Below are positions 23,033-35,582 of a stretch of 64,000 nucleotides of DNA, in pieces (position 1 is the first letter of the stretch; each line of letters opens with the position of its first letter). The translations under genes and the position numbers were made by a program. Source of the DNA: Stenopsyche tienmushanensis (Eukaryota; Arthropoda; Insecta; Trichoptera; Stenopsychidae); the NCBI GenBank assembly GCA_008973525.1, contig WACJ01000433.1:1-64000 (forward strand), in the 5' to 3' direction. Below the pieces are notes generated by a model. The model saw nothing but the letters and a program-made list of their open reading frames with translations. It had not been told where the DNA came from and ran no database searches.

Positions 23033-25434
23033 TCTTGTATTATATTGAATTAATATGCATTTTGAATTAGTGATTCCTTCGTAGGTAGTAAAATATACAA
23101 ACGCGCATGTTAAATATAACAAGTCGTGTCTAATTAATTCAAGGCGCTGATGGACCAAGCGTCGAAGAACTGGTACGTTTGATGAGCAGACAGGCCAGAA
23201 ACCCATTGCTGGATTATTTCTTTTTAGCCGTCCTGAATGTAGAATTTATTTCCACTATGTGGGTGTGATTGTGCTCGTGAACTTCGGCGGAAACACCATC
23301 GGCTCCAGAGAGTCTGCCACCGCGAATCTTGCATCATTGTCTCATATGGTCAACAGCAATGGAAACCCGTGGTCGCAATCCATCGCAAAAAACCTGAACA
23401 AATTTCATTCATGAACGCTTAACACCTCTCATTTTCGCCGCGCTCAAATACGTCATTTTTTGTGGTTATTCACCTCTGGCACAAATGGGAGAATCATGTT
23501 TGTCATACAATGGGTGCTGCGTGTTTGGAAGTGCTGCGACTCTTCATTTGTGAAAATATGGCCTTGAACTTGCATGCTGAGTCAGTGACTGGTGGATTAC
23601 GTACTTGGTGGAGTTCGTGTGCCAATACTTGCCACCTGTGAAAAGCACTTTAAACCCATATAAAATACGCATTTCATGGAAAATGGTCGTGCCATTGTCG
23701 TTTATCAGCATTACCATCAGAAAATTGCAGCGCACTATGTGTTTGTATCAGTACCGAGAGCGTTGTATCATGTCAGAGTTCATCGATCATTGTTACTGTG
23801 ATTAGACGGTGATGACCTTAGATTGCTGTAATTCTTGGATAATTAAAGAAGAACATCGCGAATTGATTACTGATGTTACTTGACAAGAGTTTAAAGTCTA
23901 TCTATGCTACTCCTATGTGATTGAGAGTCTTGAGTTTTCTTTGAATATCCAAGGCTACGATATTGTCATTGAGAGCAAAATGCATGCAAATGAAGCTCAT
24001 TATTGAACAGTTGCCAAAATCTCTTCATCAATAAACTCCATGTTGGACAACTTGACCTCTTCTGGTGGCGTCATGTTACTGGTTTTTCGTACCATCAGAA
24101 TTTTAAGCATTGCACATTCGTTTGTTCATGTAACTGTCCAAAGCAGAATTTTTCAAATTGCAGAGCATAGATTCCAGTACGCTATCATCCTATGTATTTC
24201 GGTGCAAATTTTCTTCATCAATCTATTTCTTCATCAACAGTTTCCAACTTGTTTATTGAAGATTTGAAATATCCCCAAGCGTTTTTTTTAAACAGAAATA
24301 ATCGCTTTTATAAGAGTATTAAGCTATCGATTGTAAATATATCTAATTATTGTTTATGTACTGCAAATATGGCCTAGTGTAAATGACCATTATTCAAATA
24401 TTTAAAGAAAAAATGTCCACAATCGGCTCATTGTCAATTACCCATTACATGTGGGTATCATTGAAATGTGTTTACAAATACATTTTTTTTATTACATATG
24501 CAATTTTCCTCAAAAGGAAAACCGTTTATGTAAGAACGGCCGTATAATTTAAATATTATTGCTATGGCATTTTCCCCCATAAAATCGGCATTGTTCTATT
24601 GACACGGCCGAAAATATTTGATCATTAGATTTTATTGATGTTGACTTATCTGCTTTGAAATATTTTATACGTATAAAGCTGATTATCTTCTGTATTTTTC
24701 GAATGCTATTGTGATGATGATCAGATATGGAATCTTTGTTGGTAGGTCAAATAGATAGCGATGATATCAAGTGGCAATATGCTGTAATTTTTTAGCGTGA
24801 AACAATTAACGCTGCCATCTCTTGACGCGTCACGAGCTACAGATAGGATTCAATATTCATCCATGGACCCGTTATTTCTTCATTCTATCATTGATTCGCC
24901 TGAATTTTGCTCATGTGGGTAGTGCAAAAATGACGTACAATGTGAATTGATATCCGGGCACGGAGCAATCGTGCAAAATAGCCGCTTTGTGAGACCTTTC
25001 AGCTAATAGCTATTATGCAATCCATTGTGAAATGCGATAATCAGGACTCTAAACGAATCGCTAGACACGCGATTATGATCGAAAATACGTCTCGGTGGAT
25101 TTAATGAGCGCAAATGGTTGTTTGTGTCAGACGAGGACGTCGAAAAGGACGTACATTGCCTCTCACATTTGTTCCATATTTTATCATCTGTTCTTCTGGA
25201 ATTTGTATAAATGTTACAGACTTGTCTCGATGCTATGATACACCAGAGTCTGGACCCTGGTCGTTAATAAAATTTCGTATTTGCTTCCTTTCTCTGGTGT
25301 GCATAATAAATGCGCATGCATCAGCACTTGCAATTAAAGATGAACGGCTAAACAATATATCATCGTATTAAAGAATCAATGAATAATCGTGGCTTAGTCA
25401 TGATTGAAAAGCTTCCCAAAAGCAAAAATGTTTT
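23033..25434. other. No recognised gene
   Basis: Unique sequence with a mildly GC-richer part (23,130-23,850) and several 60-85-codon frames on both strands, none with a recognised domain. Confidence 0.35.
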
Positions 25435-25540
25435 TTAACCTGTATGGTGGGATGATCGCGTATTTGCGAGCGAATTCCAGTGATTCAGAAAGAGCACTCT
25501 TGCATGTTGAGCTCGGAAAGACATAGACATTTTGGTAGAG
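25435..25540 (+). mobile_element. Left half of the TTAA 'tacacgctgcgacgg' MITE
   Basis: It starts TTAACCTGTATGG, as at 15,894, and continues tatttgcgagcgaattc and gttgagctcgg. The match breaks near 25,540, where a pogo-type coding remnant begins. The right half is missing. Confidence 0.7.
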
Positions 25541-25710
25541 AAGGCGTTGATACTTTTTCTCAAAATGATATAAATGAGTTGCTTGAGGATACTCCCTTGA
25601 ATGATATCATTGGTTTGATGTTATATGGCAGCAAAGAAACAGAGAACGTTATTGAAGTGGAAGAAACTCCTGCCCCGCTTAATGTAAAAATTATAAAAGA
25701 AACTAGTTAA
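25541..25710 (+). pseudogene. Probable pogo-type transposase C-terminal remnant
   Basis: The frame continues from the half MITE and reads GVDTFSQNDINELLEDTPLN then VIEVEETPAPL, stopping at 25,710. An acidic D-I-N-E-L-L-E segment near the C-terminus is typical of pogo/Tigger/jerky proteins. Too short to be certain; it could be another acidic fragment. Confidence 0.45.
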
Positions 25711-25796
25711 TCTATTTATTGTACATGACTCAAATTCTGAACGAGCTTTCAAATTCCAGCATGAGCTTAAGAATTGCATGTCTCCATATCACGAAC

Positions 25797-26004
25797 TGCG
25801 TAAAAAAAAATATTGGTTTATCTTCGCAAAATTTTTTTATGCGATTTTTGCTACATTTCATCCCATTGATTTGAAGTTATGCGGTTTTTAAAAAGTAACG
25901 GAACCTATCCTTCAGTTTTCCATGTAGTTCAAGTATTTTTATGCGGATTTTTTATATGCGACTCCCCGTTAAACGTATCTATCGCATAAAAAAAGACCCA
26001 AGTG
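25797..26004. mobile_element. pogo-like MITE
   Basis: The right end tcgcataaaaaaagacccaa, then gtg, is followed by TA (26,005-26,006). Shared inner phrases are ttatgcgattttt, gaagttatgcggtttttaa and cgtatctatcgcataaaaa. The left terminus is blurred. About 208 bp. Confidence 0.65.
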
Positions 26005-26006
26005 TA

Positions 26007-27167
26007 TGTTCAAATACTTTGCCAATCATTTTCGAATGTGGGTTTTTTGCACCCCAAAAGAAAAAAAATTAAAGTAAAACCAAATCCTATGAACTTATTG
26101 ATTGATGTTATTTCCTATGATTGTGTTACGCTCTAAAGTTTTATTTTTTTACGTATTTAAATTAATGGTTCAATAAGGAAATCGCTATGAATTTCCTCAT
26201 AAAAAGACATGATCCGCATGATGATTGTATGTCAAAATACGCATGCTTCATGTTACTTATATGGAAAAAAGCCTCGGGCATTGTGTTAATAGTTCTTTAC
26301 TAATTGTCTTGTAGCTCAACGTCTACAGTAATTGCTTTTTAATTTTTTTAAACAATATTAATTACCTTCGGAATTATAGCTATATATTAATTATTGCTGC
26401 GGATAAACAGGTTCCATCGCGTGCTCATCAGTTCGAATCGAGAGTTTTGGCGGGTTTTTTTTTGGCCGTCATCGGGAAGATCACGTGCTCCTGTTTCATC
26501 GTATCGTCCTTTTTTTGCCAACCCCGTGATTCATCGGCTTTCGCTCGTTAAGGGGCGAGGGTTGCCATAGTAATTACTAGGTTGTGCTTCGATTTCACCG
26601 CATCATTAAATGGAAGTATCCATGCTCGTAGTTATTGCATTCTGTTAAAATAAATACACTCTACGTCTTCGGCTGACAGTAATTGTGTATAACAACTGTG
26701 CAAATAGGCTCTCAAACAAAAGTTGACACGACGGCGACGTGCAAATGCTTCGCTAATGGCAATTTCGCAAAAAATAGTTTCGCGCGAAACTTTCACGGGA
26801 ATAATTTGATTGCACGGACGGGGGATGTGTTTTTCGGCGCCAATATAGCGTAGGAGACGTAATACGATAATGGCGATATCATAACTGACGCATCGAAAAC
26901 CATAACCATGTGTGAAACGATCAGAAATCTGGAACGCATCCAGACGAATAAAGCGCCCGGGATAATATAAAGGCGATCGTAAATGTGGGAAGACTCGGAA
27001 ACCATGGGAAATTCGTGATGAAAAAGACATAACATCAGCTATTTAGTCGGTGATGAGGAATTGGGTTTTTTTTATTGTACGATTCTTGCGCATTTTTGCG
27101 TTCATCAAGGGGCTGCTATTATAACTGCAATAAAATATTGTTGTTGTTGACAAATTGAAACATTTTA
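26007..27167. other. Spacer with one unrecognised 132-codon frame
   Basis: On the - strand, 26,632-27,030 is open for 132 codons, and a second - frame is open over 26,793-27,035. The patch is CpG-richer than its flanks. The products show no domain I know. Two overlapping open frames argue against either being a real gene. The 26.0-26.6 kb part is AT-rich. Confidence 0.3.
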
Positions 27168-27548
27168 GTATAACACCATCAATGTGACTGATGAAATTCC
27201 TTTCTGCTGAGACTCGGACTAAAACTCGCAAAATTCCCGATTTCCCGATGAATTATTTATTTCCGTCGCTGCAGATGAATACTCATATACTATAATACTT
27301 TGATGTGATTCGTATTTATATTACGGAGGAATACAAAAAATCTGAACCCCGTATCTATTATATTTCATATCGATATTCCCATTATTAGAGTCGAGGTGTA
27401 GTAAATACATCACCGGTAGGGAAAGGTCAATATAACAAATTGAAAAACATATATGTACTGTGTATATATATATACATAGATTAGACAGTTACTGCCCCTA
27501 GGCGTCACCTAAGCTCGTCAGTTAGTAGTTTTGCGACCCTATTTGCGA
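27168..27548 (-). mobile_element. hAT family copy 4, core fragment
   Basis: On the + strand it includes taacaccatcaatgtgactg, the conserved core, caccggtagggaaagg and gattagacagttactgcc. No terminal repeats were found; it is truncated on both sides. Confidence 0.82.
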
Positions 27549-28894
27549 CCAACTGCCGTTTAAAGTTTTAGAAAATTTTCCTTAACGCTATCTGAACGAA
27601 TGCTAAATATTTGTTAAATCTATGTATATTCAACGAAGTGCAAATTTATCTCAGAGCAAACATTTTAAACTCTTGAAGAATTGGTATCTTCATCACATCG
27701 ACGGAAATCCTGCCCACACTGAAGATACGTTGGATCAACAACGACTTTGCAGACGTAAGGGAGCCGTTCAGTGCTGAGACGTGCACTCTCATGCAAAGTG
27801 CTTGCATCTCGCCATTTTACATAACTTTCGATATTTTTAAACTTCCCGTTAGCCATATTCGATTATGCTATTTTGTGGAATGTGTAAGTGTAATATCCCT
27901 GGCTTGATTTATATTTCTACTTAACATTTCAACTTGACAAGGCCACTCCGAGCGTTGCTAGCAAGAGATAGTACATTTTTACGCGATAAAAGCGAGTCTA
28001 GAGCTCTATTGTTGCGAATAATACACGCGACATTATCTTAGTACCTTTGGGCTTTATTTTATATCAATCTCGAAAAAAGATTTCCATTGTCAATGGCGCT
28101 CATTTCGAGATGCTAAGAATCGATCACGATAATTGATGATGGTGTCGATTTTTAGCATTAGATTTTTTTTGGGTTCATAGGTCATGCCTTGAGCATAGAA
28201 GCTGTAGACAAAGTCTCAAGACACCATATGGCATGTAAGTGTCCATTTATTCTTATGTAATCTGGCCACGCATATAAAGGACTTCCATGTTCACCACAAT
28301 ACGTGCCTAACCGCACTTAATATGCACACGAATTTATTGAATATCAAATTGTGGTCCAGGCAGATGACCCCTCTTTCGTTTTACGACCTCCATCGCATGG
28401 CAGTACACCGAGAGCAGTATTTAGGAACGCTCCAGTCGCTTAATTGTGGTTTTCTCCTCAAATTGTGATTTCGTATTTCCGCATAGACTTACATAGGAAA
28501 CAATTGAATTTATGCGGAGACAATGATCCTATCATCCAGTGGTCTCGTTACGACCATAATGATCGTGTCTCGACGTACTCGCCACGTGAACCATAAACCA
28601 AATTATATGCTATCATACAAAATAATCACCCCTCCCCTGTGCACATTTCAATTTATATTCAAATGCAACTGTTAACTGTTCATTGCATGCTGGAAGTGCA
28701 TCCGCCCCCGCACGAGCGCCCCATTGCTGACGGTCGGCAATAACGATTCCCTTTTAGCTATCCAATTAAAATCCAAATACCCATCATTTCAATGGATCAA
28801 CTTAATCCCAGACATATAGAAAAGAAAAAAAAAATCAAGCAAATCGACGTATCTGAAATAACGCTTGAAAACGATTTTATCAGTCCAAAAGTTC
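27549..28894. other. No recognised feature
   Basis: Unique AT-rich to mixed sequence with only short frames. Confidence 0.35.
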
Positions 28895-29120
28895 GTGCGC
28901 ATAAATAGCGGTTACTGTTGTAAAAAATACTATGATAGAAATTCTCTAGACGCTACGTTGCTTCCGTGATCGTACAGATCATATAAAATGCCGCAAAACC
29001 CTTAAAATAAGACGAAGTAGTTTGTGTGTTCAATCGGTCCGCTTTTCAGACCGCTGACATAATGAATGAGCATCTCAAGAATGAGCGCCCGAGAATGATC
29101 AAGTAAAATAAAAATCATGT
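28895..29120 (+). repeat. Mariner-associated repeat, copy 1
   Basis: It carries acgctacgttgcttccgtga, gtacagatcat, aaaatgccgcaaaa and tcaatcggtccgcttttcag, shared with 40,912-41,215 (+), 44,045-44,165 (-) and 61,600-61,800 (-). It is non-coding. Two of the four copies lie next to mariner transposase relics, so it is probably a mariner flank or a derived MITE. Confidence 0.7.
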
Positions 29121-31025
29121 GCAACTCTCGACCGTTTCTCGGCCGTTTTGCGCCCTAATTCCAGTTGAGTCCATGGCGGGCGCCTGCTTTGCCACCCCCT
29201 TGTTACGGTCCTGGGATTTACTATGAACTTTCAAGTTTTTTTTCCATCAAAACAAATATCTTTCTATCTGTAAGATGTGTTTTATTTGCACTATTTAAAA
29301 AAAATGCGCACGAACTTTTGGACTGGCCCAATAGTACTAGGAGATGATACTTGCTTGATTTTATAGAAGATACTGCACTGATATGAAACCTATTCTCCGC
29401 ATCAAATATCATCAACTCTTCCTATCGGATTTAACTCCCATTTAGGAATTGATTATGACATCGTATGAATAGAATGGACTTTAATGGAACACAAAAAGAA
29501 ATGGAGCTATCAAGGAACCCGATAGCCAGATCGTAAATTCCATCAGGCTGCAAAAATTAAATTCCAAATGTAATGGAACCATCAATTCCATTTTGCGTAA
29601 AGGTGTTATTGATACATCAATTTTATATGGAGGCGATATTTTTAATGCGACCACATGAATAATGCACGCACATTATTGCGAATAATTTTGAACAACAATA
29701 ACCATTTATTTATGCTTAGATAAGGATGTGGTGTACTTACCGTTAGTAATTATTTTTACGTCTAGCTACCATAGATTAGTATAAATAAACTGCTGGAGTT
29801 TTCCATGGAAATGCATGTATTGATACATTCACGGTATATTAACCCTTTACGATCCCTTTATGTCCTGTATGTTGAGATATCGATTTTGTTCCAGTGTGAA
29901 TTGATTCTATCATCGAATCTATGTCGAGTGTGAATATTTAAATGTTTATATTTAGCATAATATTATAATGCTAGGAATATGATTACGATGATTTACAATT
30001 GCATCTCACAAGCCCCGCACAAACAATCGCCACTGTCGCGTATTCATACGCATGACCCTGCATGAACCGGTGTTAAAATTATTTAGTAATGCATGCATTT
30101 AACACAAAATTTAATAATTATTATATTGTCATAAACGTGCAAAAGCTTCACTTTTAACGTGATGCTACTAATTAGTTGATACATATGATATTTATCAGAA
30201 ACTGACCACAATTTCCTATATATATTTATATAAATACAATGTGCTGTCGATCAATTTGAAACCGCATATTAATTTATTTCTTTGATTGTGCATTGTGATT
30301 ATTAAAACATGAATACCTAATTATGTATATTTAATCAACGTTTCAAACACCGCAATTGAGCTTTGCACTGTCACCCGTGCAACCAAACAATTGGCATTGT
30401 CGATCGACCACTTTTTAAATGTATAAATTTCCGCTGTCAGATGACAGAAGAGATGGAAAGAGATTCGGAAGAAATTCATTGCTGTTGAGTGTTGAAGGAT
30501 TAAAGAATTTGTCAAAAACGCGCTAAAGGGGGGAAGGTCTTCTGGAAAATTATTCGCGCCCCTAATGGAACGGAATGAAGACTAATGGATGCGATGTACC
30601 ACGGCCTGTCGAAATGTTTCCGTTTAATGCACTTTATAGGGGGAGTTGAAAACTCTATAATTCCCCGTTAATAGTGCTATCGATCTGCCCTTATTGAAAA
30701 CCATGCTGGACCTTCACGAATTACATTAACATTTCGTCCTTTTCATCGATCGTAAAAGGTTCGACTTGTACAATGATGTCTCTCTAGGATGAAATCCAAT
30801 TATTTTAATTTAAATTAAAACCTTTTAGATAGATGTGTAATACTTATACAGATGTCTTCTGCTATTGCCCTTGTAGAAAAAAGGGCATATTGAATTCCTT
30901 GTTCTGTAAGGAATCATTGTCAATAAACTATTTATAAAAAAATTTAATCGCCTTCCAAGATTATTACTTAGTTCCTGAAGATTATTAATTGAAATACTAA
31001 AAAAAACTCCGAGCGTATAAACTTT
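29121..31025. other. No recognised gene
   Basis: AT-rich. A single TTAACCCTTTACGATCCC end at about 29,840 resembles a TTAA-element terminus, but no partner end is near. Short frames only. Confidence 0.35.
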
Positions 31026-31210
31026 TTAACACATTTTAAGCGGGCGAAATTGTGCATTACGTGTGCGTAGATATAACTTTTTTGAATAGACACATACCTA
31101 CATAGCTCGATTGATCCCTATGAAGAAACACTGCTAAATTCGTTTAAGTATGACTGTGTATTCATTGTGAAAAAAACATATTATTATATGCTCCGACGAA
31201 AATGTGTTAA
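31026..31210. mobile_element. TTAA MITE candidate, 185 bp
   Basis: Left TTAACACATTTTAAGCGGGC; right, read inward, TTAACACATTTTCGTCGGAG. The first 12 bases are perfect inverted repeats and TTAA forms both boundaries. Non-coding. Confidence 0.65.
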
Positions 31211-31356
31211 TATCACATATTTGATGCATGCCTATGATTTCTATCCTTAAATGGATTTGATAAGGTTTTGGTCATCATTTTTATGTCAATTTAATTATAG
31301 TTAGTTTCTATCCCCTTTTCATCTTTTCATCATTTTAATAATTTCTTGAATCACAG

Positions 31357-31775
31357 CATTATGTATGTCCGCCACTTATCATCCGTACAAATCCACTTAT
31401 CTGTCAGATAAATTTGGGTTAACGATTTATACAATCGTACGATGTACGCAAGATACTCTCTCCGTCTCTGTTTCTCTCCAAACTCAACGTGCAAGACACT
31501 CCGTCTCTGTCTGCCTCCGAGTTCAACGTGTAAGATTGCTCTTTCTGAGTCACTGGAATTCGGACACAACATTGTGTCTTAACTCTGTAGGGGGTTAAAG
31601 AAATTCGAAGAAAAACACCCCAATTTGGTTAATGAAAACGGTGTCCAACCTAAACTTTCCGTCTCTGTATTCGAATCTCAAATTTTTATTATATTCTCCA
31701 TGATGGAGTCTTTAAAAATATTTTTGTACGAAGGATACAATTACCGCGTATAAATGTTTATTCTATTATTATTTT
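31357..31775 (-). mobile_element. TTAA MITE (inverted) plus 170-bp flank duplicated at 34.3 kb
   Basis: Positions 31,357-31,598 are the 'tacacgctgcgacgg' MITE family on the - strand, with its right-hand terminus lost and TTAA at 31,595-31,598. The following stretch to about 31,775 (tccatgatggagt, ggatacaattaccgcgtata) is repeated inverted at 34,331-34,492, next to another MITE copy. The duplicated flank shows that the copies moved together or share a larger parent element. Confidence 0.7.
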
Positions 31776-31922
31776 CTCGCCTTGCTAGCATTACTTAGGT
31801 CCTACGTTACATTGGTCGCTGCGACAATCTCCGACTGTCGCTTTTTCAGTCGCGGACACCGCCCCGAAGGGTTATTCGAAGCACCAGGCGCTTCGTACAA
31901 TTATCACCCAACGTGTAAGAAT
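31776..31922. other. Short GC-richer spacer
   Basis: Holds a local inverted match around gcgacaatctccgactgtcgc; nothing else seen. Confidence 0.3.
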
Positions 31923-32690
31923 TAGGGAATCCAAAATAAAACACTAAAAATTTCAAATATTATTTTGAAAATATGCCCGAAGTAACATTAAACATTAGTG
32001 TTTCGTCATTTAGTCTGGATCTGATTTTGGAAGTCAGGCAACTTGCTGCTGAAAATGCTCACTCAGCCTCCACACTCGTTGGAGGTATCGTCATCAGATA
32101 TTTAAATGCTAGTTCGAGTTGATGACCGCGTGAGTCCTCATTTTCGTATAACACCATCAATGTGACTGATAAAATTCCTTTCTGCTGAGACACGGACTAA
32201 AACTCCGGCAAAATTCCCGATTTCCCGACAAATTATTTATTTCCGTCGCTGCAGATGAATACTTACATACTATAATACTTTGTTGTGATTCGTAATTATA
32301 TTACGGAGGAATACAACAATTCTGAAGCCCGTATCTATTATATTTCATATCGATATTCCCATTATTAGAGTCGAGGTGTAGTAAATACATCACCGGTAGG
32401 GAAAGTTTAATATAAAAATTTGAAAAACTCATATGTACTGTATATATGTATACATAGATTAGATAGTTACTGTCCATAGGCGTCGCCTAAGTTCGACAAT
32501 TAGTAGTTATGCCACTGTTTCCAAGCGTCCAGATTTCGTCCGGAATGTCTCGATTTAGTAGCCTTCATCGTGTCGGTGATGTATACGATTTCTGTTAGAT
32601 AAAAATTTCAATCCCGAAATTTTCGGGACTACATTTTATAATCCCGGGATTCTTAAGCACCTAAAACTGTCCGGGATCCGGGATCTGAAA
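31923..32690 (-). mobile_element. hAT family copy 5
   Basis: The left end tagggaatcca is present, then an internal deletion compared with copy 6, then the transposase tail remnant (about 32,030-32,130, - strand, frameshifted), the conserved core, and a run of cccgggat repeats to about 32,690. The right terminus is degraded and no target duplication is visible. Confidence 0.85.
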
Positions 32691-34330
32691 ATTATTTTTC
32701 TACGAAAGTAATTAATAAAATCTTAACATTAGATCATTTTAAATTCACTCAATCGGATGTTTATAAAATAAAATGACAATAATAAGCACATGACAATAAT
32801 GATAAATCAGCTATTAAGTTTGATATTAAAATTGTATAACAAATATACATTTTTATATAATATAAATAAGCCAGTTTTACAGTTGTACAACGATGCAAAA
32901 TGCCTCGAGGAATAAAAAAAAATGTCATCCATTATAAGCATTAATTTTACCTCATTGAAGATCTCCTTGAAAGGATGATGGTTGTGTTGCAAAATTATCA
33001 GTATTTTTAAACGACACAATAATTATTATTGCAAATCAGTCTTTGAAAAGCGACCCCGACCGACATAGTATTACAAAATCGATGGGTAAATTTGCCTCAG
33101 GATATTCTTCCAAAATTATCGGCACACAATTATATCAGGATAGAGATGAATTGCATCTGCGAAATGTTTTACAGTTGTAAAATCTGCAATTTTAACAACA
33201 GTTTAGCCTCGATACAATAAATTAGAGTTAACTGGTGTGCTGCAGTCAATAACAGATCACATTACTGTGTAGTCCAATTACACTGTGTAATAAATTTACA
33301 TTAAATTGACCGTGTATAACAGATACATGCGATAAAACGCACGATACTTTTTTTATTGTAAAAACATTAACATAAAATATTATTAAGGAAAGCCATACAA
33401 GACAGCATATTTGCATGCAAAGCAGGAAAAGTCATTTGCATTCGAAATTGTTGTCTGAGTGAATTTATTCGAAAAGGATCGACAATATTCAAATATTGCA
33501 TTGTTGGAATCGATTGTCTTGGCGTATGTCATTGATTTTTTGAAGATTTTTCGTTGTGGTGTTGCAATTGCTTCGTTTTTGGACGTCAAAGCGCCAACGA
33601 GAGATAAAAGCAGCAGGATAGATCGATGCAAAAAATTAATATTCGCAACGGATATGACTGCTTGATCATGTGGACGAATGATTCATGGATCAGTTTATCA
33701 AACGACACGGGAACTCGGCTATAACACAGGAAAGAATATGTCTGCAGAAAAACACGACACGCATTCGAAACGGAGCCCACTCCGATTGCTTTTCCATAAG
33801 ATTCTGCGCGGGCGTCAATTTTCGAATTCCAAAAAAAGCATAAATTATAGGCCATTATGGCAGGCACTCCAAACTGAATCGAAAGCAAAAACAAACTCGT
33901 AAAAATTTAAATAGAGGCACCATTGTGAAATGTGCTCGATTTATTGCAGGATATAAAAAACCTCTTGGATTTCATCGCGCTGTATCGGAACCCTATAAAA
34001 AGTCAATGAGGAAACGTTCAAAATGTCATGGACAGAAGTGTAAAAACAATTTTTACTTCGGCAAAACACTCGTAACAATTGATGACACTACATCAATTTA
34101 ATGAAGCACAAATGAACAGCATTTTTCGCAAAAATACATTCAATCTCTTCGCCAATTTGCGACGAGAGATTGAACAAATACAATGGGGCATTAGAAGGAT
34201 TTACGTTGCCTTCAAATTCTAGAAAATTGATCGATCTGTCCTGATGATAAACGTATTCAATATACGCTCAACGGCCAAATAAATGACCTGGATTATTTTG
34301 CTATATAAAATCTTTGACCAAATTATGGAA
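32691..34330. other. No recognised gene
   Basis: AT-rich. Near 33,380-33,900, + frames of 68 and 74 codons overlap - frames of 82 and 102 codons; none carries a known motif. Confidence 0.35.
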
Positions 34331-34492
34331 TAGACATTTATACGCGGTAATTGTATCCATCGCACAAAAATATTTTTAAATATTCCATCATGGAGAATAT
34401 AATAATACTTTGAGATTAGATTACCGAGACGGAAAGTTTATGTTAGACTTCGTTTTCATTTTTTAAATTTGGGTGTTTTTCTTTTAATTTTT
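34331..34492 (+). repeat. Flank duplicated (inverted) with 31.6-31.8 kb
   Basis: tatacgcggtaattgtatcc and ttccatcatggaga are the reverse complement of the sequence beside the 31,357 MITE. Ends at the TTAA of the next MITE. Confidence 0.65.
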
Positions 34493-35582
34493 TTAACCCG
34501 CTAAAGAGGTAAGACAATATTGTGTCCGAATTCCAGTGACTCAGAAAGAACAATCTTACACGTTGAGTTTGGAGAGAAATATCGACTAATAATATGTGAA
34601 TGATATAATTAGGGAATCCAATTCCCGAGCCAAAATATTTTAAGAAATTACATTGATAAATTTGATCAAAAATTACTAATAAATAAAATCACTTGAAAGT
34701 CAAAGAATTTTATTTATTTAAGAAAAGATAACATAAAACACTAAAAAATTCAAATATTATTTTGAAAATATGCCCGAAGTAACATTAAACATTAGTGTTT
34801 CATCATTTAGTCTGGATCTGATTTTGGAAGTCACTTGCTGCTGAAAATGCACGCTCAGCTTCCACGCTCGTTAGAAGTATCGTCATCAGATATTTAAATG
34901 CTAGTTCGAGTTGATGACCGCGTGAGCCCTCATTTTCGTATAACACCATCAATGCGACTGATAAAATTCCTTTCTGCTGAGACACGGACTAGAACTCGTC
35001 AAATTCCCGATTTCCCGAAAAATTATTTATTTCCGTCGCTGCAGATGAATACTTATATAATATAATACTTTGGTGTGATTCGTAATTACATTACGGAGGA
35101 ATACAAAAATTCTGAAGCCCGTATCTATTATATTTCATATCGATATTTCCATTATTAGAGTCGAGGTGTAGTAAATACATCACCGGTAGGGAAAGGTTAA
35201 TATAACAATGTATGAAAAATATACATGTACGCTATATATGTATACATAGATTAGACATTCACTGTCCCTAGGCGTTGCCTAAGTTCGTCAATTAGTAATT
35301 ACGCCACTGTTTCCAGTGTTTCAACGTGTTGTAAGATTTTTGTTAAATAAAAATTTCAATCCCGAAATTTTCGGGATTACGTTTTCTAATCCCGGGATTG
35401 GATTCCCTAGATATAATTCATCGATTTCAAGTGTATTGTTTATGTTTACTTGAGGAAATGAACGAATATTGTATGCTATCGACAGTGTTTATTTATTTAT
35501 GTACAAGTTTCATACACGCTGCGACGGTCCTTACAGATAAGCGGCGGACATACAAATATAGAATCCTTTTGAATGCCATTAA
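34493..35582. mobile_element. TTAA MITE split by a hAT insertion
   Basis: The left end TTAACCCGCTAAAG (34,493) and right end ATGCCATTAA (35,582) enclose the usual family landmarks (gtgtccgaattccagtg, catacacgctgcgacgg). The element is interrupted at 34,610-35,409 by hAT copy 6 and its 8-bp duplication. Without the insert it is about 282 bp. Confidence 0.8.
34610..35409 (-). mobile_element. hAT family copy 6, complete non-autonomous element (800 bp)
   Basis: The ends are TAGGGAATCCAA and TTGGATTCCCTA, perfect over the terminal 12 bases. Flanks are gatataat (34,602-34,609) and gatataat (35,410-35,417), a perfect 8-bp target duplication as expected for hAT. Inside, on the - strand, lies a transposase C-terminal remnant at 34,803-34,985 (TSVEAERAFSA), then the conserved core and cccgggat-type subterminal repeats. 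It cannot encode a full transposase. Confidence 0.95.

Noticed and set aside
26632..27035. Possible gene on the - strand
   Set aside because: Two different frames are open over the same stretch and neither has a known domain; kept only as an unrecognised frame.
29840..29900. Another complete TTAA element starting TTAACCCTTTACGATCCC
   Set aside because: No inverted partner end could be found within a reasonable distance, so only one end is noted.
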